Shown here: positions 33,753 to 45,807 of the stretch, in pieces | Position numbering within the stretch: position 1 is the first letter of the stretch | Layout: each line of letters begins with the position of its first letter | From: Leucogyrophana mollusca | Lineage: Eukaryota; Basidiomycota; Agaricomycetes; Boletales | DNA length: 64,000 nt | Direction of reading: 5' to 3' | Assembly (NCBI GenBank): GCA_021014945.1 | Contig: MU266369.1 | Location: forward strand, 1-64,000 | The notes under the pieces: model-generated | Databases searched by the model: none | What the model was told of the DNA's origin: nothing | What the model saw: the letters and a program-made list of their open reading frames with translations, nothing else | Translations under genes and position numbers: made by a program

Positions 33753-36215
33753 ATGAATTTCTCTCCTTCACCGCATCCCATCGACATGCAGCCCCCTTCC
33801 CCTCCTTCCCCTCCTTCTTCTCCAAAAACAAAGCAGAGAAAGCCTTTCGTCTTCCCCGAGGATGCTCTCGGGGACGACGAACATATCCCCCACATAAAGA
33901 CCCTCGACGACGAAGGGAAAGGTTCTGCAAAGTCAGATAAATCTCAAGATACTGACGGCCAAGACAAATCGTCCGCTCCAAAGAAACCACGCCATCGTCA
34001 CAGTCCAGCTCAGCTCGCTGCTCTAAACGAGCTTTTCGACAAAAATGACCATCCTAGTTTGGATGATAGATCAGAGCTGGCTGAGAAGCTTGGGATGTAA
34101 GTACTCAATATACCCTGCGTCGGCGTTTTTCCAAACCGCATCCACTTTACTTTTTTTTTTTGCGTGACCCGTCCTGATACATGGGGCTGTTTTTGTAGGG
34201 AAACCAAAACCGTGAATGCATGGTTCCAAAATAAACGAGCTTCTACCAAAAAGAGGAACAAGGGCACAGCACCCGCCTCTTCCAATGATCCTGCTTCGAA
34301 TGCAAGCCCATCTGACGCCCCGTCTCAAAAGGGCGCTAAAGGCTCCTCATCTACTAGCCCATCGATACCAAATCTCCTCAACTCCCCGCATACTCCTGGT
34401 CGCTCTAGTGGATCACATACACGCCAGACCCACTCTCGCTCACACCCATCATCATCATCATCATCTCGCAGGTCTAGGCAGAAAGTTCTCCAACTTGACG
34501 GCCCTCTTACAGACCGTAGCTCCGCGAGCAGTAAATCAGCTTCTCGCGGCGAAGGAGCTCTTCAGAGCTCATTCTTCGCCGGACCGCCCGAGTTCTTCTC
34601 GTCGCAGGATCGCTTTGTCTCCGAGAACCGCTTTCCGGAGCCTGAAGGCGGCCCACCTTTTGCGCCCAAAGGAGAGATTGAGGGCGCTCGGTTCCTATCA
34701 GAGACGGACAGCCGCTTTGTGTCCGAAAATGACGGCGCCAGCGATGGTGCTCCACCCAGGAAAGCTCGTGGAGAGCCCATACGCATGCGTACCTCTCCTG
34801 AGCAGGCAGAGGAGCTACGGCGTGCATACGCCGTCAACGATCATCCCACTCGCGAGGAACGAGAGGAACTTGCAGACAAGATAGGAATGTGAGTAGTGAT
34901 ACTTTTCGTGTTTCTTTGCTTGCATTATGCAGTGTAAAACCCGAACCCGAAATCTGGGTAGATGTGCTGTGCCTTTATTTCGTATATTACTTACGTCATA
35001 TTAATTTTGCTAATCCAACACTCGCCACAGGCGTTATCAAAGCGTAACGAACTGGTTCCAGAACCAGCGCAGCCAGGCCAAGAAGAACAAGGACGAATCG
35101 CCCGCTTTCACGCCGTCTTCGTCCGTCGCCCCTGACTCGTCGAACTCCACTGGTTTTTCCACGGGTACACGGCTCCCCACACCAGAGGAGGATCCGCGAC
35201 CGCAGAGGACATATTCAGGTTTCCCGCCAGGAGCGCAGCATCCTTCTCTACCTCCTATTTCTTCTGGCCGCCCTCCGCTTCCTCCATTGCTGCCCCAAAT
35301 CCACTTGTCTCCTCGTCCTGATGTCGATCCTTACGCCACTGTCAAGGCAATGGCAACTCCGCGCAATAGATTATCCCTTCCTCCATCTCTTCACCCTCGT
35401 ACGACTTCACCTCGTACGCGGAGAAGTGTAACGCCATATGCGAGAGAAATAAGAAACATCGGCAACGGGAATGCTCCCGATGGCAACACAGTACAAGGCG
35501 GGGGCGAAGAAGGGTCGGCTCGCCCTCGGCGATCGCGCCCCGAGCCTTACCAATTAGATGCGTTGAAGAAGCTTCTGCAGCACACGGCGACGCCTTCAAT
35601 CGAAGAACGAAGTGCAGTAGCGCTTGAAGTCGGGATGTTAGTATCATCGTGTTCGTCTGTACCCTCCCGCTGACCTCTCGCTTTAGGGACATCGGAAAAG
35701 TGACGAACTGGTTCCGTAACATCCGACAGACCGCCCGCAAGCGTGCAAAGCGAGCAGGCGGTGCGCGTCTTCGTGGTCGCGGAGGCCAGTCTAATGGCTA
35801 CGAGCGCGCGGGTTCATCAGACTCCTCTTCTCCTTACGAGGACGAAGGGGATGCAATGGACCTTGATTTTGGTGATGACATGGACATGGACGAACGGAGT
35901 GAGGATGAATACCAAGAAGCAGTCACACCCTCACCCGGACTGTCCCCTTCTCCACCTCCCGCTAAGCGATTCCGATCACACATACCGCTTCCGATGGCTC
36001 GTAGTGACGGCAGTATGGGCGTGGAAAGTATGGGTGTCGGTCTCATCGAACCCGCAGCCTTCTCGGAACTCGAGAAGGCCGTGGGGATGTCCAATGTTAG
36101 ACCGGCGAGCGACGTCAGCCTGAGCGTTAGTGGTGTGGGAGGGGTGACCTATTCCGGGGTCAGAATCGAGGACGCCTTACTGTTGTTAAGTTTCCATCAG
36201 CATGCTGTGCATTAG
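33753..36215 (+). CDS. Triple-homeodomain transcription factor
   Basis: Four exons (33753-34096, 34199-34888, 35031-35636, 35687-36215) give 2169 nt and 722 residues. Three separate homeodomains are visible: about residues 77-137 (helix 3 VNAWFQNKRA), 305-368 (VTNWFQNQRS) and 508-570 (VTNWFRNIRQ). Each keeps the invariant W-F-x-N-x-R of the recognition helix and basic residues after it. All three introns are phase 2 and fall in the same Met codon (GM) that precedes helix 3, so each homeodomain is split identically. Linkers are Ser/Pro-rich and disordered, with repeated RF(V/L)SE words between domains 1 and 2. An acidic stretch after domain 3 may be an activation region. Nuclear DNA binding is inferred. 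It does not look like the mating-type HD1 or HD2 proteins, which carry one homeodomain each. Confidence 0.9.
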
Positions 36216-36856
36216 ATTGTTGGTGAGTCTCGTTCCACTCCTAGTTTTGATTGATGCTGAATGTTGGTGTAGACTACCTGTACACGCGTTTATTTGAGCC
36301 TGGGCTAATTTTATTCATACACGAGCAGCCCGGCCCAAGGAACCCGACCACCACTGTGTTTCGTATCATTTGCATGTCACTCCCTCAACACCACGCATAC
36401 CGCCAGACATTGCTTCATTCATATGTACCTGATGTTATTGATTAATTGCGATTCCATCGTCATTCATTTCATGTACTCACAGACAGATGCCTCAGGTGCA
36501 TCGGTCCCGCTCTGCTTCATGCTGCATATATTACTTATTTTCATTGTCTGCCTTTATACTCACGAGATGTTACATCCTGCCAACTGGCCGTCTTCTACAC
36601 AGCTGTATGCTCTTGATAACCATTCCCCTACGATTGTGTCCTGTTACATTAGCGAATTCTGCTAAATGTATGGTTTCTTGGCCAAGTCCCTATCGACGCG
36701 TCTCGTATGATCCGTATCGCACGTGACTGAACTGAATACGACCTGAGCCGGAGCGGAAGGAGCTTGTACACCTGCTCATAATAGCCGGGTTCACATAATC
36801 ATCCTCTACCATCTAACAGAACAAAGGGCGGGCATTACCCCGCGTTTCAGGACACA
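36216..36856. other. Spacer between homeodomain gene and MCC alpha
   Basis: About 640 nt without a supported gene. Short AT-richer stretches fit 3' UTR and promoter sequence. Confidence 0.4.
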
Positions 36857-39800
36857 ATGATACCCTCGAATCGTTCAGCTTCGCACTCCCTGCGTCGCAT
36901 TTCTGCAGCTCAGCCAGCCTTGGCTCCTCTGGCGAGTTCGGGAAAGAAGTTCGCCAGATCATTTCAGAGTCGCGTACCGGCTGTAGCAAGCGTCCCTCCC
37001 AGAGCACGGAGCTTGGTCCAACCCACGACTGTGTTTCCTGCGAGAGCACTTGCCACTACTAGCTCAGGTAAGGTGCCTGTGTTTGCGGTTGCTGAACGGT
37101 TTACTCACAGTTCATCGGTGGATAGGTTCCCTGTCGAACTCTGCTTCGCGTAAACCTCACTTCGATAAGATTTTGATAGCAAACAGGTAATCACCTACGT
37201 GACCTCACCAAGGCGTTTCGCTGACAAGGCCTACACCCTAGAGGAGAGATTGCATGTCGTGTCATTCGTACTGCCAAGAAACTAGGGATAAAGACAGTTG
37301 CTGTGTACAGCGAAGTAGATGTACATGCACTCCATGTCCTCGAGGTGCGTCCAAATACAATCCCGCGATATTGCGCACAATAGTAATAGAGTTCTCTAGG
37401 CCGATGAAGCGTATTGCATCGGACCTGCCACTTCCTCGGAGAGTTATGTACGTGAACTCAACCTAATTGACACCATAGCTTCCTCAAGATCGTTCCCATA
37501 GCTTCGTATGGATAAGATAATAGATGTTTGCCATCGGAGCGGAGCTCAGGTCGGTGGATTCTACCCTATGATCATTATAGAGCCAGCCTTTTGAACTCTA
37601 CCTGTTGCCCCACAGGCGGTGCATCCTGGGTACCATTTCCTCCACCCATGGTTAACAATATGTACTGAACTGGCTTCTAGGTACGGTTTTCTGAGCGAGA
37701 ATGCGAAGTTTGCGGAGCGGCTTGCAGAGGAAGGTATCGTCTTCATTGGACCACCTTCCAGTGCCATTGTCAGCATGGGCTCAAAGAGGTCAGCATTACA
37801 TATCCCCACCAGTATTCCCTTTAGCTCACGCCTGGTTGCCGCAGCGAATCAAAGAATATCATGTTAGGTATTAACGTCACTCCAAGTTTAGCATGGCCGG
37901 CTAACGCGTTTTGGCACGATGCAAGCTGCCGGAGTTCCCTGTGTTCCAGGATACCACGGAACTGATCAAGATCCACAGCTTCTCTTCAAAGAGGCTGAAA
38001 AAATAGGTACGTCACGACAGGGGCCTACCAGGGAAAGAGCAGGCTCAAAACGGAAAATCAAGGTTTCCCAGTCTTGATCAAGGCCATCCATGGCGGTGGT
38101 GGTAAGGGCATGCGGACTGTCCACTCTCCTGCAGACTTCCAGGAGGCTCTTGAATCTGCCCAGCGCGAGGCTCGCAAGTCTTTCGGGAACGATGACGTGT
38201 TAGTCGAGAAGTACATTATCCGACCAAGGCACGTAGAAGTACAGGTGTTTGCAGATACCCTGGGTGGTGTTGTCAGCCTCTGGGAGCGAGACTGCTCGGT
38301 TCAGAGGAGGAATCAGAAGATTATTGAAGAGGTAACGCGACATCTTCCCTTCATTTGATTCTGTGATCCATCCCTCTCCCGTAGGCACCGGCGCCTGGCC
38401 TGACACCTGAACTGCGAGCGGACCTCAGCACCAAGGCTATTGCTGCGGCCAAAGCAGTCAACTATGTCGGAGCTGGCACCGTCGAGTTCATATTTGACAA
38501 TGACACACAAAAGTTCTACTTTATGGAAATGTGCGTCACCATCACTCTCTACCGCATGGCGCACTTATACAGTCGTTTATTAGGAATACGAGGCTTCAAG
38601 TTGAGCATCCTGTGACGGAGATGGTTACAGGGCTAGACCTCGTGGAATGGCAGCTCGAGGTATACTTGGGAACTTGGCGTCTAATCTGCGTTCCTTACAA
38701 TACTGTTTTCAACCACAGGTGGCTGCAGGGAACCCTCTTCCTCTTCTTCAGTCGTCCATACCCCTCGTCGGACATGCTTTCGAGGCCCGAATCTATGCGG
38801 AAAACCCTCGAAATAACTTCCTGCCAGATTCTGGTCCGCTCTTGTACCTCTCAACCCCAACGCCGACGCATGTCTTTGCTCCAGCACTGCCTCCTCTGAC
38901 ACCCCCCGTTGCGTCGGCGGACGTGCTCACCTCTCTTGTCCCTTCACGCGAAACTTCTGCCTCTGTGTCACCGTCACTGCGCCTCGAGCAAGGATTTGCA
39001 CAGGGCTCGCAGATTGGTGTCTTCTATGATCCTATGATTGCAAAGCTCGTGGCGCACGGGCGTGACCGCACTGAGGCTCTGCGTATGCTTCGCAAAGGAT
39101 TAGAAGAGTACAAAGTCGTTGGTGTTTCCACGAATGTAGAGTTCTTGCGAACTTTGGCAGGAAACGATGCTTTCATCGCCGGCGAGGTGGAGACAGGGTT
39201 CATTCCGGTGTGTGGTCTCATTCAACTTGTCCCGATTATATGTTTATCTTACATTTATGATGTGTAGAAACATTTTGACGAATTGTTCCCTCCTGTTTCG
39301 GATCCTTCTCCAGAACTTCTAGCCCAAGCTGCCTTATTCGTCGCATTGCGAGAGCATCCCGATCGGTCAAGCAGTATTTCCACACCATGGACGTCTCTCT
39401 CCTCCCGTCGCTTCGGTGGCGACGTGTACGAGCGCGTCATCACCCTCCAGAAAGATGAGGCTTCCGCAGAGCCCGTCACAGTGCACATCAAGTCGACGTC
39501 TCCAGGCCAATTCGATGTTGTAGTGCAGACCACAGAGTCAAACGCTACTTACAGCTCTGTCCCAGCACGCTTGATCTCTTCAACAACACTGAGCACGACG
39601 CTGGACGCCGTCTCCCTTGAGACGACCATTGTCTCTCAGCCACCTCCCCCTGCGGTCCCTGCTTCGCTGTCCACTAACAGTATGGAGCGTCTGCACGTCT
39701 TCAGCGGAGGGCAGAAAACTACATTGGTCCTTCCATCGCCAAAGTGGCTTCTTTCTCTTGGTGGTGATGTTCTCAGTGCTAGCAAGGGAGCCCTCAAAGC

Positions 39801-40005
39801 GCCCATGCCCAGCTTGGTAGTGGAGGTACGTGTCGCAGTTGGTGATAAGGTAGAGAAGGGCCAGGCGGTGGTTGTGCTAGAGAGTATGAAGACCGAGACT
39901 GTGCTGAGGGCAGATACTGCAGGCGTGGTCAAGGCCGTCGGATGTAAGAAAGGTGAAATGGTCGAGGAGGGGCGTGAACTAGTAGACATCGAGGAAGACG
40001 TGTAA
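36857..40005 (+). CDS. Methylcrotonoyl-CoA carboxylase subunit alpha (biotin-containing), mitochondrial
   Basis: ATP-dependent biotin carboxylase subunit of the mitochondrial leucine-degradation enzyme. A Ser/Arg-rich N-terminus without acidic residues in the first 70 positions looks like a mitochondrial presequence. Conserved motifs follow, split by many introns: [30 protein letters not shown] (the intron 37635-37680 cuts the Gly-Tyr), [13 protein letters not shown] and [22 protein letters not shown] and [20 protein letters not shown] complete the carboxylase. The C-terminal biotinyl domain has [13 protein letters not shown], where the Lys would carry biotin, and ends VDIEEDV. In most biotin enzymes the site reads AMKM; SMKT is a variant I associate with filamentous-fungal MCC. 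Pyruvate and acetyl-CoA carboxylases are excluded by the lack of carboxyltransferase domains. It is convergent with EXO84, 82 nt apart. Confidence 0.92.
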
Positions 40006-40087
40006 GGACGAATCTATACCATGTAATAAGGTGACAGTTCGGTGCTACAGTGAATGTATTAGGATGCAATGCTAGTGTACATGTAGG

Positions 40088-42705
40088 TTAAAACATCCCC
40101 TCTCTCTGTGGAATAGCCACAGGGGGCGGACGCTGCGTAGTGCTGCCGGGTCGATTTGATGATCGAGGTGGGGGCGCAGGGCTGGCTCGGGCAGACCTTG
40201 GTGGTCGACTAGACGTATCCGAGTCCCTCGACTGCGCGCCCGGACGAACCGGCAGCGGCCTAGCAACAGGGGAACCGGTTGGGAGAGGTGGGACGGGGGG
40301 TACGGGTGAAACCGTTGAGGACAGCTGCGGTGTCCGGGAACGAGATGGAGAGGGCGGGGGAGGCACGAGTGCAGAGACGGTCTGCGAGAAGTGGAATGGC
40401 ATGGGCTGAGCTTTGTCTTTTGGATTCTCTACCAAAAGCTCATCTAGCAAAAATCGGAAGTCGAGCCCAAATTCTTGGAGTAGCTACAATGGTTTGTGAA
40501 TTTTCCATACGTTACTTTGAGAAAAATTAGAAACCGAACCTTTTTGCTCTGATTATAGGTGATCCGCAGTGCCTCTTCGACAGTCCGCTGTTCGACATCG
40601 GAGATGTACACCTGCTTCCTGAACATTTCTGCATACATTTCGATCTGCTTCTTCGCCCAGTCGATAAAACCTGTCAAGCCGATGGATTAATGCCTCACGA
40701 TTAGGTGGCAAGCAGATAGAAACACGCACTACTTGTCATCTCGTGCTCCACAAATCCTGCAAGGAACCAATCTGCAGTGTGCTTAATCCCCGTAAACACC
40801 ACCATCGCAAGATCATTGATGTACATTCCCACATGGCCCTCAAACCTAATGGCTCGTACGTAGGAGCGCAGGCTTTCAGAGCGTGCAGCTAGGAACGTAC
40901 TCCGAGCCGCGGCACCCGCATTTAGTCGGAGAAGGTGCGAAATCAGGCTAACAACAGTGCTCTTGCGGTTAGTAGGTGAGGACAGAGCCTCGAGAAGTGC
41001 TGAGGTGAGAGAGGCAGTGAGGGTAGTAAGCTTCGTCGCGAGTAAAGGAGTTGTTGGAAGTTTTGCTTTGCCTTGATCATGGGGTCAGATATGCATTCCC
41101 AGAAGAGGGCATGAGCATGCATGCCTTGTTCGATGAGCGTCACGGCTTGATCCCACTCACGAAGGGCGATTGCTACGGTTAGGTCGTCGGAGAAGTCACC
41201 AACCCAACGAGCATCACGCTCAGCCTTGTCTTTCGCGCTGCTGCCCTCGACACCAGCCTTCTGAGCAAGTTCCGCCATCCAATCTGGTAGTGGTGGCATC
41301 TTGTCAGGATTTAATGCAAGTGACGTGCGCTACGGCCGCGCAATGGTTCAACGTGCAAGGAGCGAAGACGGAGCTGGAACGCTTACATCGCCGGCACCCC
41401 CCACCCACAAGCTCTTGCGACGCTCGTGCTCACCTTCACGCTCTTTCCGCTTCTTCACGGCAAGCTCTTCCGCTACTTGGCGGAACTGACTAAGGAGTGC
41501 CTTTTTATCCGAAGCAGTCTCCGTTCTGTACACGTGCGTTTCCTTGCCATGCCTAACCTTGAACACGTTTGTCATATCTTGAGCCTCAGATAAGTGTGTG
41601 CCCTCCTGGGTGTATGAAACGACATCTCACTGGGGGTGTCTTTCGTGTCCAGGACCAGCATTTCGTTGAGCGGCCAGCACCTTTCCGCGACGAGTTTCCC
41701 ACTCTCTGCATTGTTCCTGCGCCGACGTTTCGCAACCAGCACTGCATCGTCCAAAACAACGAACTTGACAGTGTTGTTCACCTTGTAAGTCGCCGCGTTG
41801 AGGGCAAAGATTCCGTCCATCTCGGAGATGACATGACGCCCTGGCGTTGTTGGTGCGAACTTTGCGGATCCCTCGATTTGGGCGTGCAGGTTCTGCATTT
41901 GATTGGCGTATAGGACACGAAGATCGGCGATGGAGGAACGGACGTTGCGTCTCCGTTCTGGGAAAGGAATAGGATGAGTTGAGTGGAACCAGGGTGTGTA
42001 GGTGGGGTTTACCAGCAACAGACGCGGATTCATCAATGTGTAAGAGCGACGGCATGCTCTTCCATTCCGCTAAGCTCTCCTTGAGCTCAAGCATTTCATT
42101 CTCCAGCACGCTTATTTCTTTGGATATGAGCACGAATTCCGCATAGCTACGAGGCGGAGGTCTATCAGCGTCCTGGTGATCCAGACTGAGTTCAGGAACC
42201 ATACTTCTTGAAGACGTTTCGCTGTAGTTCCACGGCAGTGTCGTCCTTGGATGACCGCAGAGATGACTGCAAGGACTTGAGTTCCGCCTCCGTAGAGTTC
42301 GCCAACTTGGCCTTTAGGTCTGATTGGCCCACGCATCAGAGTGAGTGCGTAAACCAGGGGAAGGTGCGATGGGTACGCACAAACATCGGGGTCAAACTCA
42401 TCCGCGTCGAGAAGTTTCTGATCAGCAAGTTTGTAGTCTTCTTTGACCTGTTCACTGCCCTGGACGATCTCGTCCTGGTCACGCACAGCTCCGGGCCTCA
42501 GACCGATGGGTATGGTGGGTACAGCGGGCACAGAAGCGTCAGTCGGGGATGATATTTCTGCATAGCGCAGGGACATGCGCTTCTTTATTTTATCGTCCAC
42601 CGTCGATTTGCGGACATTCTTGTTGACCTGCTGCTTTGCGAGCTTGGACGGCTGTCTCTTGACCTGACGAGACTCGGAGGGTCTCCGCGTTCGAAGAGAC
42701 TGCAT
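40088..42705 (-). CDS. EXO84: Exocyst complex component Exo84
   Basis: Subunit of the octameric exocyst that tethers secretory vesicles to the plasma membrane at growth sites. The minus-strand gene starts MQSLRTRRPSESRQ at 42705 with a basic, Lys/Arg-rich tail. A coiled-coil exon follows (LENEMLELKESLAEWKSM), then a PH domain with VVLDDAVLVAKRR and RCWPLNEMLVLDTKD. A helical part follows with VRHGKETHVYRTET, LPDWMAELAQKAG and VAIALREWDQAVTLIEQG, which opens the C-terminal cullin-repeat-like domain. The tail is strongly Pro/Ser/Arg-rich and ends QREGMF. About nine exons are implied. Not every internal boundary was resolved, and the segment 40.68-40.95 kb was read only in part. Confidence 0.88.
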
Positions 42706-43204
42706 GGCACGGATACGTCCCTAACACAGATGCTCGGCAGGTCTTGTATGATGGGCGTAAGAGCGTTCTAAATTATGCAGGGCTTCAGGCGCCTCTGGTC
42801 GGGTCCGGTGGATAAGATTTGAGGAAACGAACTAGGTTCAAGAATGGACAAGGGCGTCAAAACGAACCAGTTCGGTGGCTCTAAAGGTTCTTTCCGTGTG
42901 TCACTGCCAGCTGAACCTTTCTTTCCTCTACGATGTTGCTTGGGCAATAGGCGAGCAACGAACAACAGAGTATCCCAGGAAACATCACAGGCGATCTACA
43001 GGAATAATCCAGGCGCTAATTCCACGAGACGACGACCGTGTGTAGCATTATTGGGGTGCCCTTAGAGCGTGTTCCCATAATTAACACACGCTGCGATATT
43101 GCTGGTGCAGGCTTATATATCTGCCAACAGCCACGAAGTCTTTCGCTGCGACAAACGCGGCCATAGCGATCTAAAACTTCATCGCACTCCAATACCCGCC
43201 CCCC
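42706..43204. promoter_or_regulatory. Divergent promoter EXO84 / SKT5-like
   Basis: 500 nt between the two divergent starts. The pair links a vesicle-tethering gene and a chitin-synthase activator. No TATA box or named site was recognised. Confidence 0.4.
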
Positions 43205-44906
43205 ATGTATGGCACTCAGGCCCAATCACGGCCGAATTCGTTCTACACACCAGAGTTTGCCAATGGCGACAATGGTTACTACCAGCAGCAGCAGCAGCAA
43301 CCAGATTATCTCCCAGAACCTCGTAGACCACACCAGTCACACTCCATTGCGCACTCACCCCACGCTTCGCCCCAACAGCTTGATCAGCACTACGATGCAG
43401 ACGACCAAGAGCCACCGTCTCCACAGGATGGAGACGACTTCTTTACCTCACAGCAGGCCAATAGCTTCAATCAGGTGCCCCTTCGCTCAGTCCCCACCGG
43501 CAACCAGTCCGTACGCGCACCCTCACCACCGCAGGGTCCCATTCTAGACCATTCACACCTCCGACCAGGGAACCAGGCATCCCTCCTCTCATACGAACGC
43601 ACACTAGAGCTCTACCGTGCCAATGCAAAGAAAACACAGGATCCTGACCTTCAGTTCGAATTTGCCGTATTCATGATCGACGCATCAAAGTCATTCCCCA
43701 TTCCCGCACCGACACCTGGAAATGTTATGGACATCGAAAAGGCGATCGAGAAGCGCGAGGGCCTCGTACATGAGGCCACATCACTGCTCAAGCGGCTCGC
43801 AGATAGAGGGCACCCAGCATCACAATACTTCCTCGCGGATTGCTACGCCAACGGCCTGGGCACAGTAAAGAACCGCCAAGACTTTGATCGCGCATATCCC
43901 TTGTTCGTGCTCGCCGCCAAGCATGGTCATCCAGATGCTGCTTACCGCGCTGGAACGTGCTGTGAGAATGGCTGGGGTTGCCGACGGGAGTCCGCCAAAG
44001 CCCTGCAGTTCTTCCGTAAAGCCGGTGCCGCGTTACATCCCGGGGCAATGTATCGCCTTGGCATAGCGGAGCTAAATGGTGAACTGGGCCTATCGAAACG
44101 CCCCCGTGAGGGTGTCAAGTGGCTGAAGCGCTCTGCTGAACACGCAACGGCAGAGTTCCCACACGCCCTGCACGAGCTTGCACTTCTCCATGAAAGCGGG
44201 ATTTACAACATCGTGTTTGTGGATATCGAGTATGCGGTGGAGCTGTTGGCGCAGGCTGCGGAATTAGGCTATGCTCCGTCCGCTCACCGGCTAGGGGAAT
44301 GCTACGAGTATGGAAAAATGGGGTGTCCACAGGATCCCGCACTATCCATACACTATTACGTGCGCATCCGATTTCAAAAGCTGACAAAAGATACGATTGA
44401 CACATGATATCCGCAGAACATCGCCGCACAGCAAAACCATCGTGATGCCTGTTTCGCACTGACAGCATGGTATCTCGTTGGCTCTCCCGGGGTACTCCCA
44501 CAATCTGACACGGAAGCATACCTATGGGCGAAGAAGGCTGCAGATGCAGGCCTCGCGAAGGCGATGTATGCCGTGGGTTACTTTTTAGAAGTGGGCATAG
44601 GTACTGCGCCAAATATGTCTGAGTGAGTTTAATTTTGTCTCAATTGCTCATCACGAATTACATAGCCCGTGCCCGCCGTGGACCATGCTTCATGTTGGGT
44701 TTACGCTTACCCGTTTATTTCATTGCAGGTCAATCTCGTACTATAAGAAAGCAGCCGACCTCGGAGACAAGCGCGCCGCCCAGCGACTGAAAGGCTCTCC
44801 GAATGCACCAATGCCACATCCGGGCGGTCCAGGGTCTGTGATCAACAGAGATGGATCAGATCTCGCCGGGGGCAAGAATGCCAATAAGGATTGCGTTATC
44901 ATGTGA
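43205..44906 (+). CDS. Chitin synthase activator, Skt5/Chs4 type (Sel1 repeats, prenylated)
   Basis: Three exons (43205-44359, 44417-44622, 44729-44906) give 1539 nt and 512 residues. The N-terminal 150 residues are Gln/Pro/Ser-rich and disordered. Then at least seven Sel1 repeats follow, recognisable by A-x-x-x-L-G-x-x-Y/C-x-x-G words such as ASQYFLADCYANGLGT, AAYRAGTCCENGWG, AMYRLGIAELNGE, SAHRLGECYEYGKMG and AMYAVGYFLEVGIGT. The protein ends KDCVIM, a CaaX box predicted to be farnesylated, matching yeast Skt5/Chs4. That family recruits and activates the Chs3-type (class IV) chitin synthase at the bud neck or hyphal sites. The division-1 chitin synthase in this window is therefore not its expected direct partner. 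Confidence 0.93.
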
Positions 44907-45136
44907 ACGTGACCTCCCTGTTGTCTCTTCATCTACTTCTCGCTCGTATGTGCATACGGGGATTGGACATTTGTACATTGCTGCCGTTTGGCGTGGATCG
45001 GACAAGGACTTGCAAGATGTGGATATGATGTGTCTCTCATTGAACCCCCATTACATGCACGCTCGTTAGTTAGGCTACTTAGCACCACGTTAATTATCTA
45101 CCTACACATTAGATATCCTCCCCTTCGTTGATACTC

Positions 45137-45723
45137 ATGATAGCAATGACAGCTGTCCATTGCGAGATCGATATCAAAGACCGTGGTTCAACTTCTGGAC
45201 CTGAACATATCAGAACACTTTCAATCTGGATCCACCACAACCGCCAGATTTCTACCAGCTTCTGGCCCTGCAGCGAACTGCGTCAGCTAGCGATGTCAAG
45301 CTAGCATACCACCGAGCTCTTCTTCTCTGGCACCCAGACAAGCGTTCAGCACCTGCAAGTTCGGCGGACGTCCCAACTGCCGTCGTAGATATTGCCCTTC
45401 TCAAGGAAGCATATAATACACTCTCGCACACCCCTACACGAGCAGCGTACGATGCGCTCCTGAACCAGAGACATTCGTTCACCCAGAGCGGACCAAGACC
45501 GGCACAGGTCATCTCTCTCGAAGATTTCGCCGAGACGGAGGCGGAGGGCGATGGTGATCACCCCATGATGATATGGACTTATAGTTGCAGATGCGGTGGA
45601 CTATATCGTATCAACGAAGAGGATATGGAAGCGGAAAGGCACATGGTTGGGTGCACGACTTGCTCAGAGGTGGTCTGGGTGGGCTACGAGATCGCTGAAG
45701 ATGAGGGCGGAGATGAGGGATAG
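45137..45723 (+). CDS. DPH4: Diphthamide biosynthesis protein 4 (J-protein with CSL zinc finger)
   Basis: Dph4 is a J-domain cochaperone and iron-binding electron carrier needed for the first step of diphthamide formation on elongation factor 2. The main exon is 45214-45723: DFYQLLALQRTAS opens the J domain, LLLWHPDKR holds the HPD motif, and LKEAYNTLSHTPTRAAYDALL closes it. The C-terminal DPH zinc finger has SCRCGG and VGCTTCSEVVWVGYE, giving CxC and CxxC ligands. The start is uncertain. An 18-nt first exon, 45137-45154, joined through a 59-nt GT-AG intron gives 528 nt and 175 residues in frame; a second ATG at 45146 in the same exon is equally possible. It is convergent with the DNA methyltransferase, 84 nt apart. 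Confidence 0.88.
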
Positions 45724-45807
45724 GATTGCGACCCGGAGGCTAGCGTTTACCCGGTCTATACATTTGACAGCCTTATTATACTCTACAGACTGGCCCGATG
45801 TCAGCCC

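Noticed and set aside
34507..34837. Antisense open frames inside the homeodomain gene
   Set aside because: They mirror the Ser/Pro-rich, GC-rich linker of the sense gene and carry no domain.
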